Shown: positions 25,892-35,941, counted from the first letter of the stretch. The stretch is DNA of 64,000 bases from Halosimplex litoreum (GCF_016065055.1 NZ_CP065856.1:186001-250000), one strand, 5' to 3'. Notes: a model not told the origin generated them from the letters alone. Made by a program: numbers and translations.

Positions 25892-28137
25892 GCAGCGACG
25901 AGGACCTCGCGAAGGACCTGGGCCTGCTCTCGGCGATGACGATCGGGATCGGGACGATGATCGGCGCGGGCATCTTCGTCCTCCCGGGGGTCGCCGCCCA
26001 GGAGGCGGGCCCGGTCGTCGTCGCTTCCTTCCTCGTCGGCGGCGTCGTCGCGATGATCAACGCCTTCTCCGTGTCGGAACTCGGGACGGCGATGCCCAAG
26101 GCCGGCGGGGGCTACTACTACATCAACCGCTCGCTCGGTCCCCTGTTCGGCTCGATCGCCGGGATGGGCGACTGGATGGGGCTGGCGTTCGCTTCGGCCT
26201 TCTACTGCATCGGGTTCGGCCAGTACCTCGCGACGCTCGCGCCGATACCCGGCTTCCTGTTCCTCGCGGACATCCAGGTCGGCGCGCTGATAGCCGGCGT
26301 CATCTTCGTCGGCGTCAACTACATCGGCGCCAAGGAGACCGGCGGCATCCAGACGGTGATCGTCCTCACGCTCCTGTCGATCCTGAGTGTCTTCGCCGTC
26401 TTCGGCTGGCTCTCCTTCGACTACGCCGTCCTCGTCGGCGACGGGGGTCTCACCCCGATGGGCTACGGCGCCATCCTCCCGGGGACCGCGGTCGTGTTCG
26501 TCTCCTTCCTCGGCTACGCCAAGATCGCGACCGTCGCGGAGGAGCTGAAGAACCCGGGGCGGAACCTCCCGATCGCCGTCATCGGAAGCGTCGCCCTCGT
26601 GACCGTCGTCTACGGGATCCTCGTGACCATCATGCTGGGGGTCGTCCCATGGCCGGACCTGAGCCGAGACGCCCCCGTCGCCCAGGTGACGAGGATCGCG
26701 TTCCCCGGCGGACTGACCGGCATCGCGGTGACGGTCGTCACGCTCGCGGCGCTGCTGGCGACCGCGTCGTCGGCCAACGCGAGCATCCTCGCGTCGGCGC
26801 GGATCAACTTCGCGATGGGCCGAGACGGGATCGTCACCGACTGGCTCAACGATATCCACCCCTCATTCGCCACGCCCTACCGGTCGATCCTCGTCACGGG
26901 AGCGGTGATCCTCGTGTTCATCGCCGCGCTGGGCCAGCAACTCGAAGTGCTCGCGAAGGCCGCCAGCGTCCTCCACCTCGTCGTCTACGCGCTGATCAAC
27001 GTCGGACTCATCGTCTTCCGGGAGGCCGACGTCGAGGAGTACGACCCCGACTTCACGGTGCCGTTCTACCCCGTGACGCCGATCCTCGGGGCCGTCGCGT
27101 CGCTGGCACTCGTGACGTTCATGGACCCGATCGAGATCGGCCTCTCGATGGCGTTCGTCGTGACCGCCGTGGTCTGGTATCTCGTCTACGCCCGGCGCCA
27201 CACGGTCTACGAAGGCGCGCTCGGCGAGTTCGTGACCGAACGTTCCGAGGAGATGCCGGACATCGCGGTCTCGGCGGCGGAGACGGTCGCACCGGACGGC
27301 GGCGACTACCGCGTGATGGTCCCGCTCGCCAACCCCGAACACGAGCAGGAACTCATCACCCTCGCCAGCGCCGTCGCGAAACAGCGCGGCGGGACGGTCG
27401 TCGCGACCCACATCGTCACCGTCCCCGACCAGACGCCCCTGGACCGCGCCCGCGACCGCGCCGACGACATCGACGCCACCTCCCAGGGCCTGCTCGACCG
27501 CGCCCGAGCGAACGCCGAGACGTTCGGCGTCCCCGTCGAGACCCACACCATCCTCTCCCACCAGGGCTACGAGGCCGTCTTCGACGCAGTCCGCACGCAC
27601 GAGGCCGATCTCGCGGTGATGGGCTGGGGGCCGGAGGCCCACTGGTCGCCGGGCCGCACGGAGTCGGCTCTCGACGACGTGGCCGGCGACCTTCCGTGTG
27701 ACTTCCTCGCCCTGCGGGACCGCGGGTTCGACCCCTCGCGAGTCCTCGTCCCGACGGCCGGCGGCCCCGACTCAGAACTCGGCGCGGAACTGGCGACAGA
27801 CCTGCGCCGGGAGTTCGACGCCGAGGTGAGCCTGCTGTACGTCGCCGACGAGGGCGAGAGCGCCGAGGGAGCGGACTTCCTCGCCCAGTGGGCGAACGAC
27901 CACGACCTCGGCGACGCGGACCTCCACGTCGAGACCGGCGACGTGGAGGCCGCCATCGAATCCGCCGCACGAGACGCTACGCTGGTCGTCCTCGGCGCCA
28001 GTGAGGAGGGGCTGCTCCAGCGCCTGCTCGGCGGGTCGCTCGTCATGGACGTCGTCGACGACGTGGACTGCTCGGTCGTCCTCGCCGAGAAGCCCACCGA
28101 GCGCTCGCTCCGTCAGCGCCTGTTCGGCAATCAGTAG
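25888..28137 (+). CDS. APC-family amino acid permease fused to two Usp domains (copy 2)
   Basis: A 749-residue paralogue of the fusion at 22151: permease about 1-445 (TIGIGTMIGAGIFVLPG, SVSELGTAMPKAGGGYYY, SSANASILASARINFAMGRD), then two Usp domains ending GASEEGLLQRLLGGSLVMDV. The permease halves have diverged through much of their length, but the Usp tails are nearly identical at DNA level, including silent sites. It ends inside the convergent dam gene with a 7-nt overlap. Confidence 0.88.
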   Translation: MSSDEDLAKDLGLLSAMTIGIGTMIGAGIFVLPGVAAQEAGPVVVASFLVGGVVAMINAFSVSELGTAMPKAGGGYYYINRSLGPLFGSIAGMGDWMGLAFASAFYCIGFGQYLATLAPIPGFLFLADIQVGALIAGVIFVGVNYIGAKETGGIQTVIVLTLLSILSVFAVFGWLSFDYAVLVGDGGLTPMGYGAILPGTAVVFVSFLGYAKIATVAEELKNPGRNLPIAVIGSVALVTVVYGILVTIMLGVVPWPDLSRDAPVAQVTRIAFPGGLTGIAVTVVTLAALLATASSANASILASARINFAMGRDGIVTDWLNDIHPSFATPYRSILVTGAVILVFIAALGQQLEVLAKAASVLHLVVYALINVGLIVFREADVEEYDPDFTVPFYPVTPILGAVASLALVTFMDPIEIGLSMAFVVTAVVWYLVYARRHTVYEGALGEFVTERSEEMPDIAVSAAETVAPDGGDYRVMVPLANPEHEQELITLASAVAKQRGGTVVATHIVTVPDQTPLDRARDRADDIDATSQGLLDRARANAETFGVPVETHTILSHQGYEAVFDAVRTHEADLAVMGWGPEAHWSPGRTESALDDVAGDLPCDFLALRDRGFDPSRVLVPTAGGPDSELGAELATDLRREFDAEVSLLYVADEGESAEGADFLAQWANDHDLGDADLHVETGDVEAAIESAARDATLVVLGASEEGLLQRLLGGSLVMDVVDDVDCSVVLAEKPTERSLRQRLFGNQ

Positions 28138-29066
28138 TCCTCGATCGACCGCTGGTCCGGCCCGCCCCGCTCGTCGCCCGGCACGTTCGTCGCGATTATC
28201 TCGTCGACCTCGCCGCGAGCGCTCGCGTCGCTGTTTATCGCCCGCGTGGCACCCTCTCGCTCGACGGAAAAGCCCGCTTCGTCGTAGCGGTCGTACGTGA
28301 CGCCGCTGTTCGACAGGACGACCCACACCCCCCGCTCGTCGAGTTCGACGGCCACCTCCAGCAGCCGCTCCTGGTCGTCGCGGCCGAACCCCGCCGCGCT
28401 GTACTCCGCGAAGTCCGCCGTCGGACTCATCGGCTCGTAGGGCGGGTCGAAGTAGACCAGATCGCCCGGCTCTGCGGCGTCGAGGACGTACGCGAAGTCG
28501 CCGTTCCGCACCTCGGTCCCGGCGAGCGCCTCGCCCGCCGCGCGCACCCGTTCGGCCTGCACCCAGTCGGGATCGGCGTACCGGCCGATGGGGACGTTGA
28601 ACCCGCCGTCGCCGTTCTCGCGGTAGAGCCCGTTGTAGCACGTCCGATTCAGATACAGCAATAGCGCCGCCTCTTCGAGCCGTTCGTCGTCGCTCGCGGG
28701 CCACCCCTCCCCGTAGGCGCGCTCGTTGAACCGCGCGCGCTGCTGGTAGTAGTACTGCTCGACCGCCTTGCCGCGCCGCGTCTCCCCGTCGAACGGCAGA
28801 GACGGGTCCGGGTCGGCCTCGGGATCACGAAAGTCTCGTAACCGTTCGATCAGCGCCTCCGGTCGGTCGCGGACCTGCTCGTAGAAGTTCACGAGCCTGG
28901 GATTGGTGTCGTTGACCGTCGCTCGGGCGGGTTCGAGGTCGAAAAAGACCGCGCCACCGCCGAAGAAGGGCTCGTGGTAGCGGTCGAACGACGTCGGGAA
29001 GCGCGTGTACAGTTCCCCGAGCAACTGTCGCTTGCCGCCAGCCCACTTCAACACCGGTTTCGCCAT
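28131..29066 (-). CDS. dam: D12-class DNA adenine N6-methyltransferase (Dam-like)
   Basis: A 311-residue protein. The AdoMet motif I region reads VLKWAGGKRQLL ... YHEPFFGGGAVFF, and the catalytic motif IV is GDLVYFDPPYEP. These define the D12 class, which methylates adenine, often in GATC; the exact target cannot be told from sequence. No restriction endonuclease gene lies nearby, so it looks like a solitary methylase with a role in expression or repair (inference). Its 3' end overlaps the convergent permease gene by 7 nt. Confidence 0.88.
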   Translation of the reverse strand: MAKPVLKWAGGKRQLLGELYTRFPTSFDRYHEPFFGGGAVFFDLEPARATVNDTNPRLVNFYEQVRDRPEALIERLRDFRDPEADPDPSLPFDGETRRGKAVEQYYYQQRARFNERAYGEGWPASDDERLEEAALLLYLNRTCYNGLYRENGDGGFNVPIGRYADPDWVQAERVRAAGEALAGTEVRNGDFAYVLDAAEPGDLVYFDPPYEPMSPTADFAEYSAAGFGRDDQERLLEVAVELDERGVWVVLSNSGVTYDRYDEAGFSVEREGATRAINSDASARGEVDEIIATNVPGDERGGPDQRSIEDY

Positions 29067-29144
29067 TGACCGGACGGTCGTCGGTCACCGTCTTAAGCCC
29101 GACTATCGCTCGCGCCCGCGACCGGAGCCCGCCCGGTCGGCGAG

Positions 29145-31652
29145 TCAACCGACGGACGAGTCACCGTCGAAGATCCGCGCGTACAGCGTCTGCTCGGCGC
29201 GGCGCAGGTGGTCGTTGAACGTCGATTGACTGATCCCGAGCGATTCGGCGACCTCTTCGCCGGTCCGGTCCCGAGGCCGTTCGAAGTATCCACTCAGGTA
29301 CGCGGTCCGGAGTACCTCCCGCTGGCGGTCGGTGAGGCCTTCGAGCGTCTCCGTCGGGTCCGACGCCGGCCGGTCGAGCCGTTCGCCGTCGTGTCTTGCG
29401 ACCAGTTCCGTCTCCGGGAACGCGGCCTTGACCCGGCCGACGAACTCGCGCACGTCGGTCGACCGGGAGAGTTCCGCGGCGACCGTGGCCACACCGTCGT
29501 CGATCCGAACGCGTCGGGCGCGCGCGCCACTCCGAGCGAGCGCCGTCGGGATCGTCACCCCGCTGACGGTCGCCTCGTAACGCGTCCGGTCACCGAAGCC
29601 GCTCCCCGGCCCGAGGCGCTCGAACGACTGCATGCTCGTCGTGGCGACCGCGTCTCCCAGCGCCGCTTCGAGGTCGTCGTCCGACGAGAAGAACACCCGG
29701 ACCTCCCCCTCACCCGCAGGGACAGCACCGTGGACGTCCAGTCGCGTGTCGGCCTCGGTCGCGAACCGACCGAGCGCCGTGTCGACCGCCCGGATATCGA
29801 GTTCGACCTCGACGACCGCGTCCGACCCGAGCGCCAGTCGGATCTCCGCAGCGTTCAGTGCCCGCGCGACCGTATCCGACAGCTCGACCAGGACCTCCTT
29901 GGTGAGCGGACCGAAGGCGTCTGCCTCGTGGTCGTACACCGCGAGGACACCGTAATCGACTCCGTCGTAGCGGACCGGTGTGGCGATGATGGACCGGTAG
30001 CCACGCGCCAGCGCAGTCCTGCGCCAGCGGTCCGCTCGGGTGGTCTCGACCACGTCCGCGACGTGGGTCACGTCCCCGCTCGCGACCGACTCGACTGCCG
30101 GATCACCACCGTCCGCGGACAGTTCGAGCGAGATGTCGTCGAGATACCCCGCCCGGTCGCCCGCCCGGGCACGTGGCGTGACTACTTCGCCGTCGCGTTC
30201 GCCGAGCCAGGCGAACGCGAACCGACCCTCGCGGGTCAGCCGCTCGCAGACGGCTGCCTCTATCTCCTCGACGCTCGTGGCGCGGACGAGTTCCCGGTCG
30301 ATCTCCCGGATGATATCGTTGATCCGTCCGAGCCCCTCCAACCGACGGTTCTGTTCGGCCAGCTCCCGTTCGCGCGCCTCGACGGCGGCCTCGCGAGCGA
30401 TCCGATCGAGCGTCGCCTCGGCGGTCGCCGCCAGATGTTCCGCTACCCGCCTCGTTTCCTCGTCGAACGCCTCGCGCTCGCCGGCCGCGAGGGCGAGGAC
30501 GCCGTGAGCGGCCAGCGGGATCCAGAGCCCGCTCTCGACGGAATCGGGAACGCCCCCGCGACCCGCCGACCCGCCGAGCGAGACCGTCTCGTCGTTCGCG
30601 AACGCGCGCCAGACCATCGGTGACCCGCCCGGCGGCTCCGGAGCCACCTCACCACGGAGGTCGTGGAGCCCGTCGGTCGGAGCGACCGGGCGGAGCACGT
30701 TGTCGGCCTGGTCGAGTAGGTAGACGACCGCCGCGTCGATCCCCAGCGCGCCGACGGCGGCCTCGACGACCCGTTCGGCCACAGTCGTCGCGGTCGCCGC
30801 CGCCACGATATCGCGACTCGCCTCGTGGAGACGGACCAGCGTCCGCTCCAGGCGCGTTCGCTCGGTGATATCCAGTGCCGCACAGGTCAGTCCGATCACC
30901 TCCCCGTCCTCGCGCAACGGCTCGACCGTGAGGTCGTATGTGACCGATCCACTGGGTAACTCGTAGGTGACCACCTCTCTGACCGCCTCGTCCGCCTCGA
31001 GGGCACGTCGTTTGGGCTCCATGATCTGCTCGGCGGGCTCGGGCGGAAGCACCTCGTCGTCTCGTTTGCCGATCACCGCATCCGGGTCGAAGTCGTCGTG
31101 TGCGCCACCGATCCACGTGTATCGGAGGTCGGTATCGAGACGGAACGCGGTAAACGGCGAGTTCTCGAGGGCGACGCGGAGGTGTTCTCTCTCGGTCCGA
31201 AGGTCCCGGTCGAGCCGCCTCCGGTCTGTCACGTCCCTGACGGTCCCGACCGCCCGCCTCGGCGTCCCGTCGTCGTGAGCGATCACACCGTCGGCGGCGA
31301 GCCACCGCTGGTCCCCGTCGGCGCGCTGGATCCGGAACTCGCACGACCACTCGCCGCTCGCCAGTGCCGCCTCGTAGCTCTCCTCGACGCGCTCACGGTC
31401 GTCCGGGTGGACGTGGTCGAAGAAGCGCTCGACGCTCCACGTGTCGGGCGGATCGTCGTAGCCCAAGAGCCTGTCGTGTTGGGACGACCGCATCGAGACG
31501 GTGTCGTCGCGTACGTCGAACTCCCAGACACCGATCGCACCCGCCTCGAGAGCGAGTTCGATCTGACCCCCTTTATCGCCGTGCTCGGTGCCACCCCCCG
31601 CCGGATCCTCACCATCGTCCGTCGAGTCAGTCGAACCCTCGAACCCACTCAT
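29145..31652 (-). CDS. PAS-GAF sensor regulator with bacterio-opsin activator (Bat) HTH
   Basis: An 835-residue haloarchaeal regulator. Two PAS domains come first (one around VWEFDVRDDTVSM to RWLAADGV, the next around ENSPFTAFRLDTDLRYTW), each ending in a TVRDVTDRRRLDR- or DITERTRLER-type junction. Two GAF domains follow, the second with GYRSIIATPVRYDGVDYGVL. Then come the Bat-specific domain and a C-terminal HTH_10 (LTDRQREVLRTAYLSGYF ... ISQSTFNDHLRRAEQ). It probably senses light, redox or a small molecule and binds DNA; targets are unknown. The frame is open to 31790. ATG 31652 and GTG 31694 are both possible starts, and the earlier part is low complexity. Confidence 0.85.
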   Translation of the reverse strand: MSGFEGSTDSTDDGEDPAGGGTEHGDKGGQIELALEAGAIGVWEFDVRDDTVSMRSSQHDRLLGYDDPPDTWSVERFFDHVHPDDRERVEESYEAALASGEWSCEFRIQRADGDQRWLAADGVIAHDDGTPRRAVGTVRDVTDRRRLDRDLRTEREHLRVALENSPFTAFRLDTDLRYTWIGGAHDDFDPDAVIGKRDDEVLPPEPAEQIMEPKRRALEADEAVREVVTYELPSGSVTYDLTVEPLREDGEVIGLTCAALDITERTRLERTLVRLHEASRDIVAAATATTVAERVVEAAVGALGIDAAVVYLLDQADNVLRPVAPTDGLHDLRGEVAPEPPGGSPMVWRAFANDETVSLGGSAGRGGVPDSVESGLWIPLAAHGVLALAAGEREAFDEETRRVAEHLAATAEATLDRIAREAAVEARERELAEQNRRLEGLGRINDIIREIDRELVRATSVEEIEAAVCERLTREGRFAFAWLGERDGEVVTPRARAGDRAGYLDDISLELSADGGDPAVESVASGDVTHVADVVETTRADRWRRTALARGYRSIIATPVRYDGVDYGVLAVYDHEADAFGPLTKEVLVELSDTVARALNAAEIRLALGSDAVVEVELDIRAVDTALGRFATEADTRLDVHGAVPAGEGEVRVFFSSDDDLEAALGDAVATTSMQSFERLGPGSGFGDRTRYEATVSGVTIPTALARSGARARRVRIDDGVATVAAELSRSTDVREFVGRVKAAFPETELVARHDGERLDRPASDPTETLEGLTDRQREVLRTAYLSGYFERPRDRTGEEVAESLGISQSTFNDHLRRAEQTLYARIFDGDSSVG

Positions 31653-31869
31653 ATCCGACGCTACGTCTCGGATGGGTGAATCTGTGTCGCTCACCTCGCC
31701 GACGCCGCCACCGGGTCCGATCCACGCGCCGAGTTCGCCCACGAACGTGACCCTCGGGTCGATACCTCGGTGCGTCCCGGTGTGGCCCACGGCCAGAGAC
31801 CCGGCGGCGCCGCTGGTCGGGCTGGCCTGGACGTCGAAAAATTGGGTCGCGAACGGATAGTCGGCGGTT
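31653..31869. other. spacer between the Bat-type gene and secY
   Basis: It holds the possible N-terminal extension of the Bat-type gene and the region downstream of secY. No poly-T terminator is obvious for the ribosomal operon on the minus strand. Confidence 0.3.
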
Positions 31870-33354
31870 CTACCCGAACATCTGGCGCATCATGGGGTGC
31901 ATCTCCATGAGCTGCTCTTCGGCGATCTCCTCGTAGATCTTGTAGGTGATCGAGACCGTCAGCAGCAGGCCGGTCCCGGAGACGTTCCCGATGGTGCCCA
32001 TCATGTTGGCGAGGACGGCCAGGAGGCCGACCAGCGCGCCGCCGATGACGGTCACCTGCGGGATGTAGCGTTCGAGCACCTTCTCGATGACGCTGGTGTT
32101 GCGGCGGAAGCCGGGGATCTCCATCCCGGAGTTGTGGATCTGCTGGGCGGTCGCTTCGGGGCCCATGTCGGTGGTCTCGACCCAGAAGATGGCGAAGATG
32201 GCGCCACCGATGACCATGAAGGTCAGGTCGACGCCGACCCGCAGCATGATCTGCCACGGTTCGGCGTTCGTTTGGCCGAGCCACCACATCCACTGTTCGG
32301 GGTTCCGGACCGGGGCCATGTAGTAGAACAGACCGCCCACCGGGTTGGCGATGCCGCCCTGAGTGGACTGGTAGGTCCCGAGCCACGCGGGCAGGCTCCC
32401 CAGCTGGGCGTTGAGGATCCGGCCCAGGAACTGGAGGTTGGCCTGCAGCGCGCGGACGAGGATCATCGGCAGGACACTGGCGTAGATGAGCTTCACGGGG
32501 AAGCGACCGCGGGCGCCCTTGACGCGCGTGTTCGACAGCGGGATCTCCACACGGACGCTCTCTGCGTAGACGACCACGACGAAGATCATGACCGTCGTGA
32601 TCAGCGCGAGGATCTGCCCCTGGCCGAACACGAGCGTCTGGAGCCCGCTCCCGAGGATCGGTCCCACGTCGGTACTACCGCTGAGGATACCGATCCATAT
32701 CGGGATGATACCGAGCTCCTGGGGGTTGCCGATGAAGCTCGTCGAGACGAGCCCGCCGATCAGTCGCTGGCTGACGCCCGCGATGATGAACAGGCCGATC
32801 CCGGAGCCGACGCCCCACTTGGAGATGACCTCGTCCATGTAGAGGATGAGGACACCGCCGACGAAGATCTGCGCGAACAGCAGCCACTGGACGCCGAACG
32901 TCCCGCCGGGGAACGACTGGGCGAGCGACTGGCTGGCCGGCAGGAACGAGCCGGCGAAGACCATCGGCAGACCCGTCAGGCAGATCATCACGAGCACCAG
33001 GAACTTCTGGAGACCCTGGTAGAGGATCTGGTCCCGGGGGTTGTTCTGCGTGTCGAGGCCGAGTAGGTCGGCACCGCCGAGCAACTGCAACACGATGCTC
33101 GCCGTGACGATCGGCCCGATACCGAGTTGCAGTATCGTCCCCTGGCCACCGGCCAGGATCGAACGGAACTGTCCGAAGACGTCGCCACCCTGTCCGCTAC
33201 CGAGGCCGAACAGGAAGACGTTCGTCAGGAAGAAGTACAGCACCAGCACGCCGGCCGTCCAGCCCAGCTTGCGCTTGAAGGGAACGTGCCCCTCGGGTCG
33301 CTGGACGGTGGGCATGCGGGTGAGTACCGGTTCGGCGGTGTCCTTCCAGCCCAT
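31870..33354 (-). CDS. secY: SecY protein-translocase channel subunit
   Basis: A 494-residue membrane protein with ten predicted spans. The N-terminus MGWKDTAEPVLTRMPTVQRP and the first span are typical of archaeal SecY/Sec61-alpha, as are the cytosolic loop ending in SNTRVKGARGRFPVKLIY and the final YEEIAEEQLMEMHPMMRQMFG. It forms the Sec translocon with SecE and Sec61-beta. As the last gene of the spc-type operon it follows uL15 after 2 nt. Confidence 0.97.
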   Translation of the reverse strand: MGWKDTAEPVLTRMPTVQRPEGHVPFKRKLGWTAGVLVLYFFLTNVFLFGLGSGQGGDVFGQFRSILAGGQGTILQLGIGPIVTASIVLQLLGGADLLGLDTQNNPRDQILYQGLQKFLVLVMICLTGLPMVFAGSFLPASQSLAQSFPGGTFGVQWLLFAQIFVGGVLILYMDEVISKWGVGSGIGLFIIAGVSQRLIGGLVSTSFIGNPQELGIIPIWIGILSGSTDVGPILGSGLQTLVFGQGQILALITTVMIFVVVVYAESVRVEIPLSNTRVKGARGRFPVKLIYASVLPMILVRALQANLQFLGRILNAQLGSLPAWLGTYQSTQGGIANPVGGLFYYMAPVRNPEQWMWWLGQTNAEPWQIMLRVGVDLTFMVIGGAIFAIFWVETTDMGPEATAQQIHNSGMEIPGFRRNTSVIEKVLERYIPQVTVIGGALVGLLAVLANMMGTIGNVSGTGLLLTVSITYKIYEEIAEEQLMEMHPMMRQMFG

Positions 33355-33356
33355 GG

Positions 33357-33854
33357 TTATGACTCGTCTTGCTCGTCAGGTGTATCCTTGTCGGTTTCCT
33401 CGGCGCGGGCCTGGCCGGCCTCGGTCAGCTCGACCGACCCGCCAGCGTCCGCGACTTTCTCCTCGGCCGCGTCCGAGAAGGCGTCGGCGACCAGGTGCAG
33501 CTCGTTGCGGACCTGGCCGGCACCGAGCACCTTCACCACGTCGACCTCGTGGCCGTCTTCGGCCACGTCGCGCGCGTCGATGGCGTAGCCGTCGCCGTCC
33601 TCGTCGGCGACGCCCTCGGCCGCCAGCAGCGCGGCGTCCTCGTCGAGCTCGCGGACGTCGACCTCCGCGACCTCGTCCTGGACGCCCTCGGGTCGTTTGA
33701 ACCCGTGTTTGTCCCACGGGCCGTGGTTGTGCATCTCGTGTTTGCGGCTGCCCGCGTTGCCCCGACCGCCGCGATGGCCGGCGCCGCGGCGGTTCTTGTG
33801 CGTACCGCCGCCGTGCGTGCGGGAGCCGCGCTGTCGTTTCTTCTTGGATGTCAT
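33357..33854 (-). CDS. rpl15: 50S ribosomal protein uL15
   Basis: 165 residues. The basic glycine-rich N-terminus (KKKRQRGSRTHGGGTHKNRRG, then GAGHRGGRGNAG) binds 23S rRNA, and the acidic C-terminal domain is halophilic. ATG 33854 overlaps the end of uL30 by 4 nt. It ends in an acidic tail (EETDKDTPDEQDES). Confidence 0.95.
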   Translation of the reverse strand: MTSKKKRQRGSRTHGGGTHKNRRGAGHRGGRGNAGSRKHEMHNHGPWDKHGFKRPEGVQDEVAEVDVRELDEDAALLAAEGVADEDGDGYAIDARDVAEDGHEVDVVKVLGAGQVRNELHLVADAFSDAAEEKVADAGGSVELTEAGQARAEETDKDTPDEQDES

Positions 33855-34315
33855 CGCATCGCCTCCAGGAGGTCGTCGATAGCCTCGGTGTCGTGCTTGC
33901 CGAGCTGGCCGCCCTCCTTGGTGGGGTGTTTGATACCGTCGTGGCCGCCACGGGGCGGGTGCAGGCGCAGCGTCGGCGCCAGCCCCTGCTCGCGCAGCGT
34001 CGTCTCCTCGTCGGCGAGCGCCTCTGCGAGCTCCTCGACGCTCATGTAGTCGGTGTTGGCGACGACCCACGAGTCGTCGATGTCGGCCTCGCCCTCCAGC
34101 GGCTCGCCGCGCCGCTCGATGAGCAGCGCGACCGTCTCGACGCTGGGCTCGCCGTAGGCCACGTAGTCGTTGACCTTCGTGACCATCCCGCGGTAGGCCT
34201 CCGTCTCCGGGACCAAGGCGGCGTGGTTGACGCTGTGGACGTTGAGCATCTCCAGCGTGTCCGCGACGTCCTGGTTCATGTTGACCTCGCCGCGGAGCTG
34301 AACGAGCGCTTGCAT
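33851..34315 (-). CDS. rpl30: 50S ribosomal protein uL30
   Basis: 154 residues, the long archaeal form (bacterial L30 is about 60). It starts [20 protein letters not shown] and ends with the conserved LHPPRGGHDGIKHPTKEGGQLG region. The start shares one nucleotide with the uS5 stop (TGATG-type junction), so translation is coupled. Confidence 0.95.
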   Translation of the reverse strand: MQALVQLRGEVNMNQDVADTLEMLNVHSVNHAALVPETEAYRGMVTKVNDYVAYGEPSVETVALLIERRGEPLEGEADIDDSWVVANTDYMSVEELAEALADEETTLREQGLAPTLRLHPPRGGHDGIKHPTKEGGQLGKHDTEAIDDLLEAMR

Positions 34316-34947
34316 CACTCGATCACCTCGCGCTTCTCCCAGGTCTCCTGGGGGACGCGGGCCTCGGCGGTGTTCTGGAGCGCGTTGAAGGTAGCCTTCG
34401 CGAAGTTGACCGTCGTGCGCGTGTTGCCCGACGAGCGCGTCCAGATGTCCTCGATGCCCGCGAGTTCGAGCACGTGGCGGACCGTCTCCCCGCCCGCGAG
34501 CCCGAGCCCGCGCGGCGCGGGCTGCAGTTCGACCTCGACGCTCCCGGCCTTGCCGGTCGTCCGGAGCGCGACGGTGTGGGCGCGCCCACAGCCACACTCC
34601 CAGGACCCGCAGCCCCGCGAGACGTCGATGAGGTTCAGCTTCGCCACCTCGATGGCCTTCTGGATGGCGCCGCCGACCTGGTCGTCACGTCCTTCCGCGT
34701 AACCGACGAGGCCGTCGCGGTTGCCCACGACGACCACGCAGCGGAACTTCACGCGACGACCGGAGTCGGTCATGCGCTGGACCATGTTGATGTCGAGCAC
34801 CTCGTCCTCCAGTCCGGGGACGAGCTGGTCGACGATCTCCGGTTCCTTGAGCGGCAGGCCGGAGTTGAGGGCGTCCTGCATGTTGTCGATCTCGCCCTCG
34901 GCGACCGCGTTGCCGAGCCGTGTCCGCGGCTCCCAGCCGCTACTCAT
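34315..34947 (-). CDS. rps5: 30S ribosomal protein uS5
   Basis: 210 residues with the N-terminal double-stranded RNA-binding domain ([21 protein letters not shown]) and the C-terminal GHMP-like fold ([20 protein letters not shown]). An archaeal Cys-rich insert [12 protein letters not shown] lies between them. Overlaps uL18 by 4 nt. Confidence 0.96.
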   Translation of the reverse strand: MSSGWEPRTRLGNAVAEGEIDNMQDALNSGLPLKEPEIVDQLVPGLEDEVLDINMVQRMTDSGRRVKFRCVVVVGNRDGLVGYAEGRDDQVGGAIQKAIEVAKLNLIDVSRGCGSWECGCGRAHTVALRTTGKAGSVEVELQPAPRGLGLAGGETVRHVLELAGIEDIWTRSSGNTRTTVNFAKATFNALQNTAEARVPQETWEKREVIE

Positions 34948-35504
34948 AGTTCATCCGCCTCCAGCAGTTGTTCTCGCATGTCGTCGAAGTGCTCCGGTAG
35001 GTCTGTTGCGTCGAAGTCCCCGCCGTAGAGCCCGTCGTCGAGCTGTTCGGCGTAGTCGGCGATGTGCTCGCCGCGCGTGCGCGACCAGTCGGCGAGCACG
35101 CTGTCGTTGTGGGGAACGTCGAGTCCGGCGTCGATTGCGCCTTCCTGTACCGCGAATACTTTGCTACCCGGTGTCGGGGTGTTGAGACCGATGTCGAGCA
35201 CGGCCTCGTCGAGGCCGGCTTCGACCGCGCGCAGCCCCGCGAGGACGCCGGTCAGGTACGCCGCGGGCATGTTGCCCGTCGGCGCCTCCCAGCCGTACTC
35301 CTCGAGGTCGCTCGAATGCGCGCTCGCGATAGTCTCGTCGCCCTCGGCTCCGGTGATGATCAGCTGCGCCGTGACGTGCCGGTTGCTCTTTCGAGCGACC
35401 AGGCGCGGTTTGCCGGATTTCAGCAGGCGCAACCTCTGATGGTAATCGGTCCGGGCCTCGCGGCGACGCCGCATCGGCACCGTGTAGCGTGGTCCTGTCG
35501 CCAT
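34944..35504 (-). CDS. rpl18: 50S ribosomal protein uL18
   Basis: 186 residues, starting [20 protein letters not shown] after Met, with the archaeal/eukaryotic uL18 core that binds 5S rRNA ([21 protein letters not shown]). Its start overlaps the eL19 stop by 1 nt. Confidence 0.96.
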   Translation of the reverse strand: MATGPRYTVPMRRRREARTDYHQRLRLLKSGKPRLVARKSNRHVTAQLIITGAEGDETIASAHSSDLEEYGWEAPTGNMPAAYLTGVLAGLRAVEAGLDEAVLDIGLNTPTPGSKVFAVQEGAIDAGLDVPHNDSVLADWSRTRGEHIADYAEQLDDGLYGGDFDATDLPEHFDDMREQLLEADEL

Positions 35505-35941
35505 TAGTTGTCCTCCAGTGTCCGCTCGATGTCCGCGACGCTGTCGAACTCCCCACCGCTCGCGCGGTCGTAGAGATCGCGGTAGCGCGACGTCGAGATC
35601 TCGCCCGAGTCACGCAGCTCGCGGAGTTTCGCGCGCTGTGCGCGGATCTTCGATTCCCATTTGTCCTTCTGGTTCTCGCGGCCGCCCGCGGTCCCCTTCC
35701 GGGAGCCCTGGCCCTTCTGGTGGCCGTAGGCGCGTTTCTCCTGGCGCTCGCGGGCGCGACCGCGCGAGTTGCCTTTCGGCGACTCGGCGCGGATGGCACC
35801 CTCGTCGACGAGTTCGCGGATGTCCTCGCGGGTGATCGCGTCCGCGAGCTCGCCCTGGCGTTCGGGGTCGAGCCAGATCTTGTTCTCGCCGACGTCGAGC
35901 ACGTCCGACGCCATTCGCTTCTGTGCGCTCAGGTCAGTCAT
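35504..35941 (-). CDS. rpl19e: 50S ribosomal protein eL19
   Basis: 145 residues of the archaeal/eukaryotic L19e family, starting [20 protein letters not shown]. The basic arm includes [20 protein letters not shown]. This family has no bacterial counterpart at this operon position. Overlaps eL32 by 8 nt. Confidence 0.96.
   Translation of the reverse strand: MTDLSAQKRMASDVLDVGENKIWLDPERQGELADAITREDIRELVDEGAIRAESPKGNSRGRARERQEKRAYGHQKGQGSRKGTAGGRENQKDKWESKIRAQRAKLRELRDSGEISTSRYRDLYDRASGGEFDSVADIERTLEDN

Noticed and set aside
31653-31790. A longer N-terminus for the Bat-type regulator (start at 31790)
   Set aside because: The added 46 residues are not domain-like and have no ribosome-binding site or TATA box.
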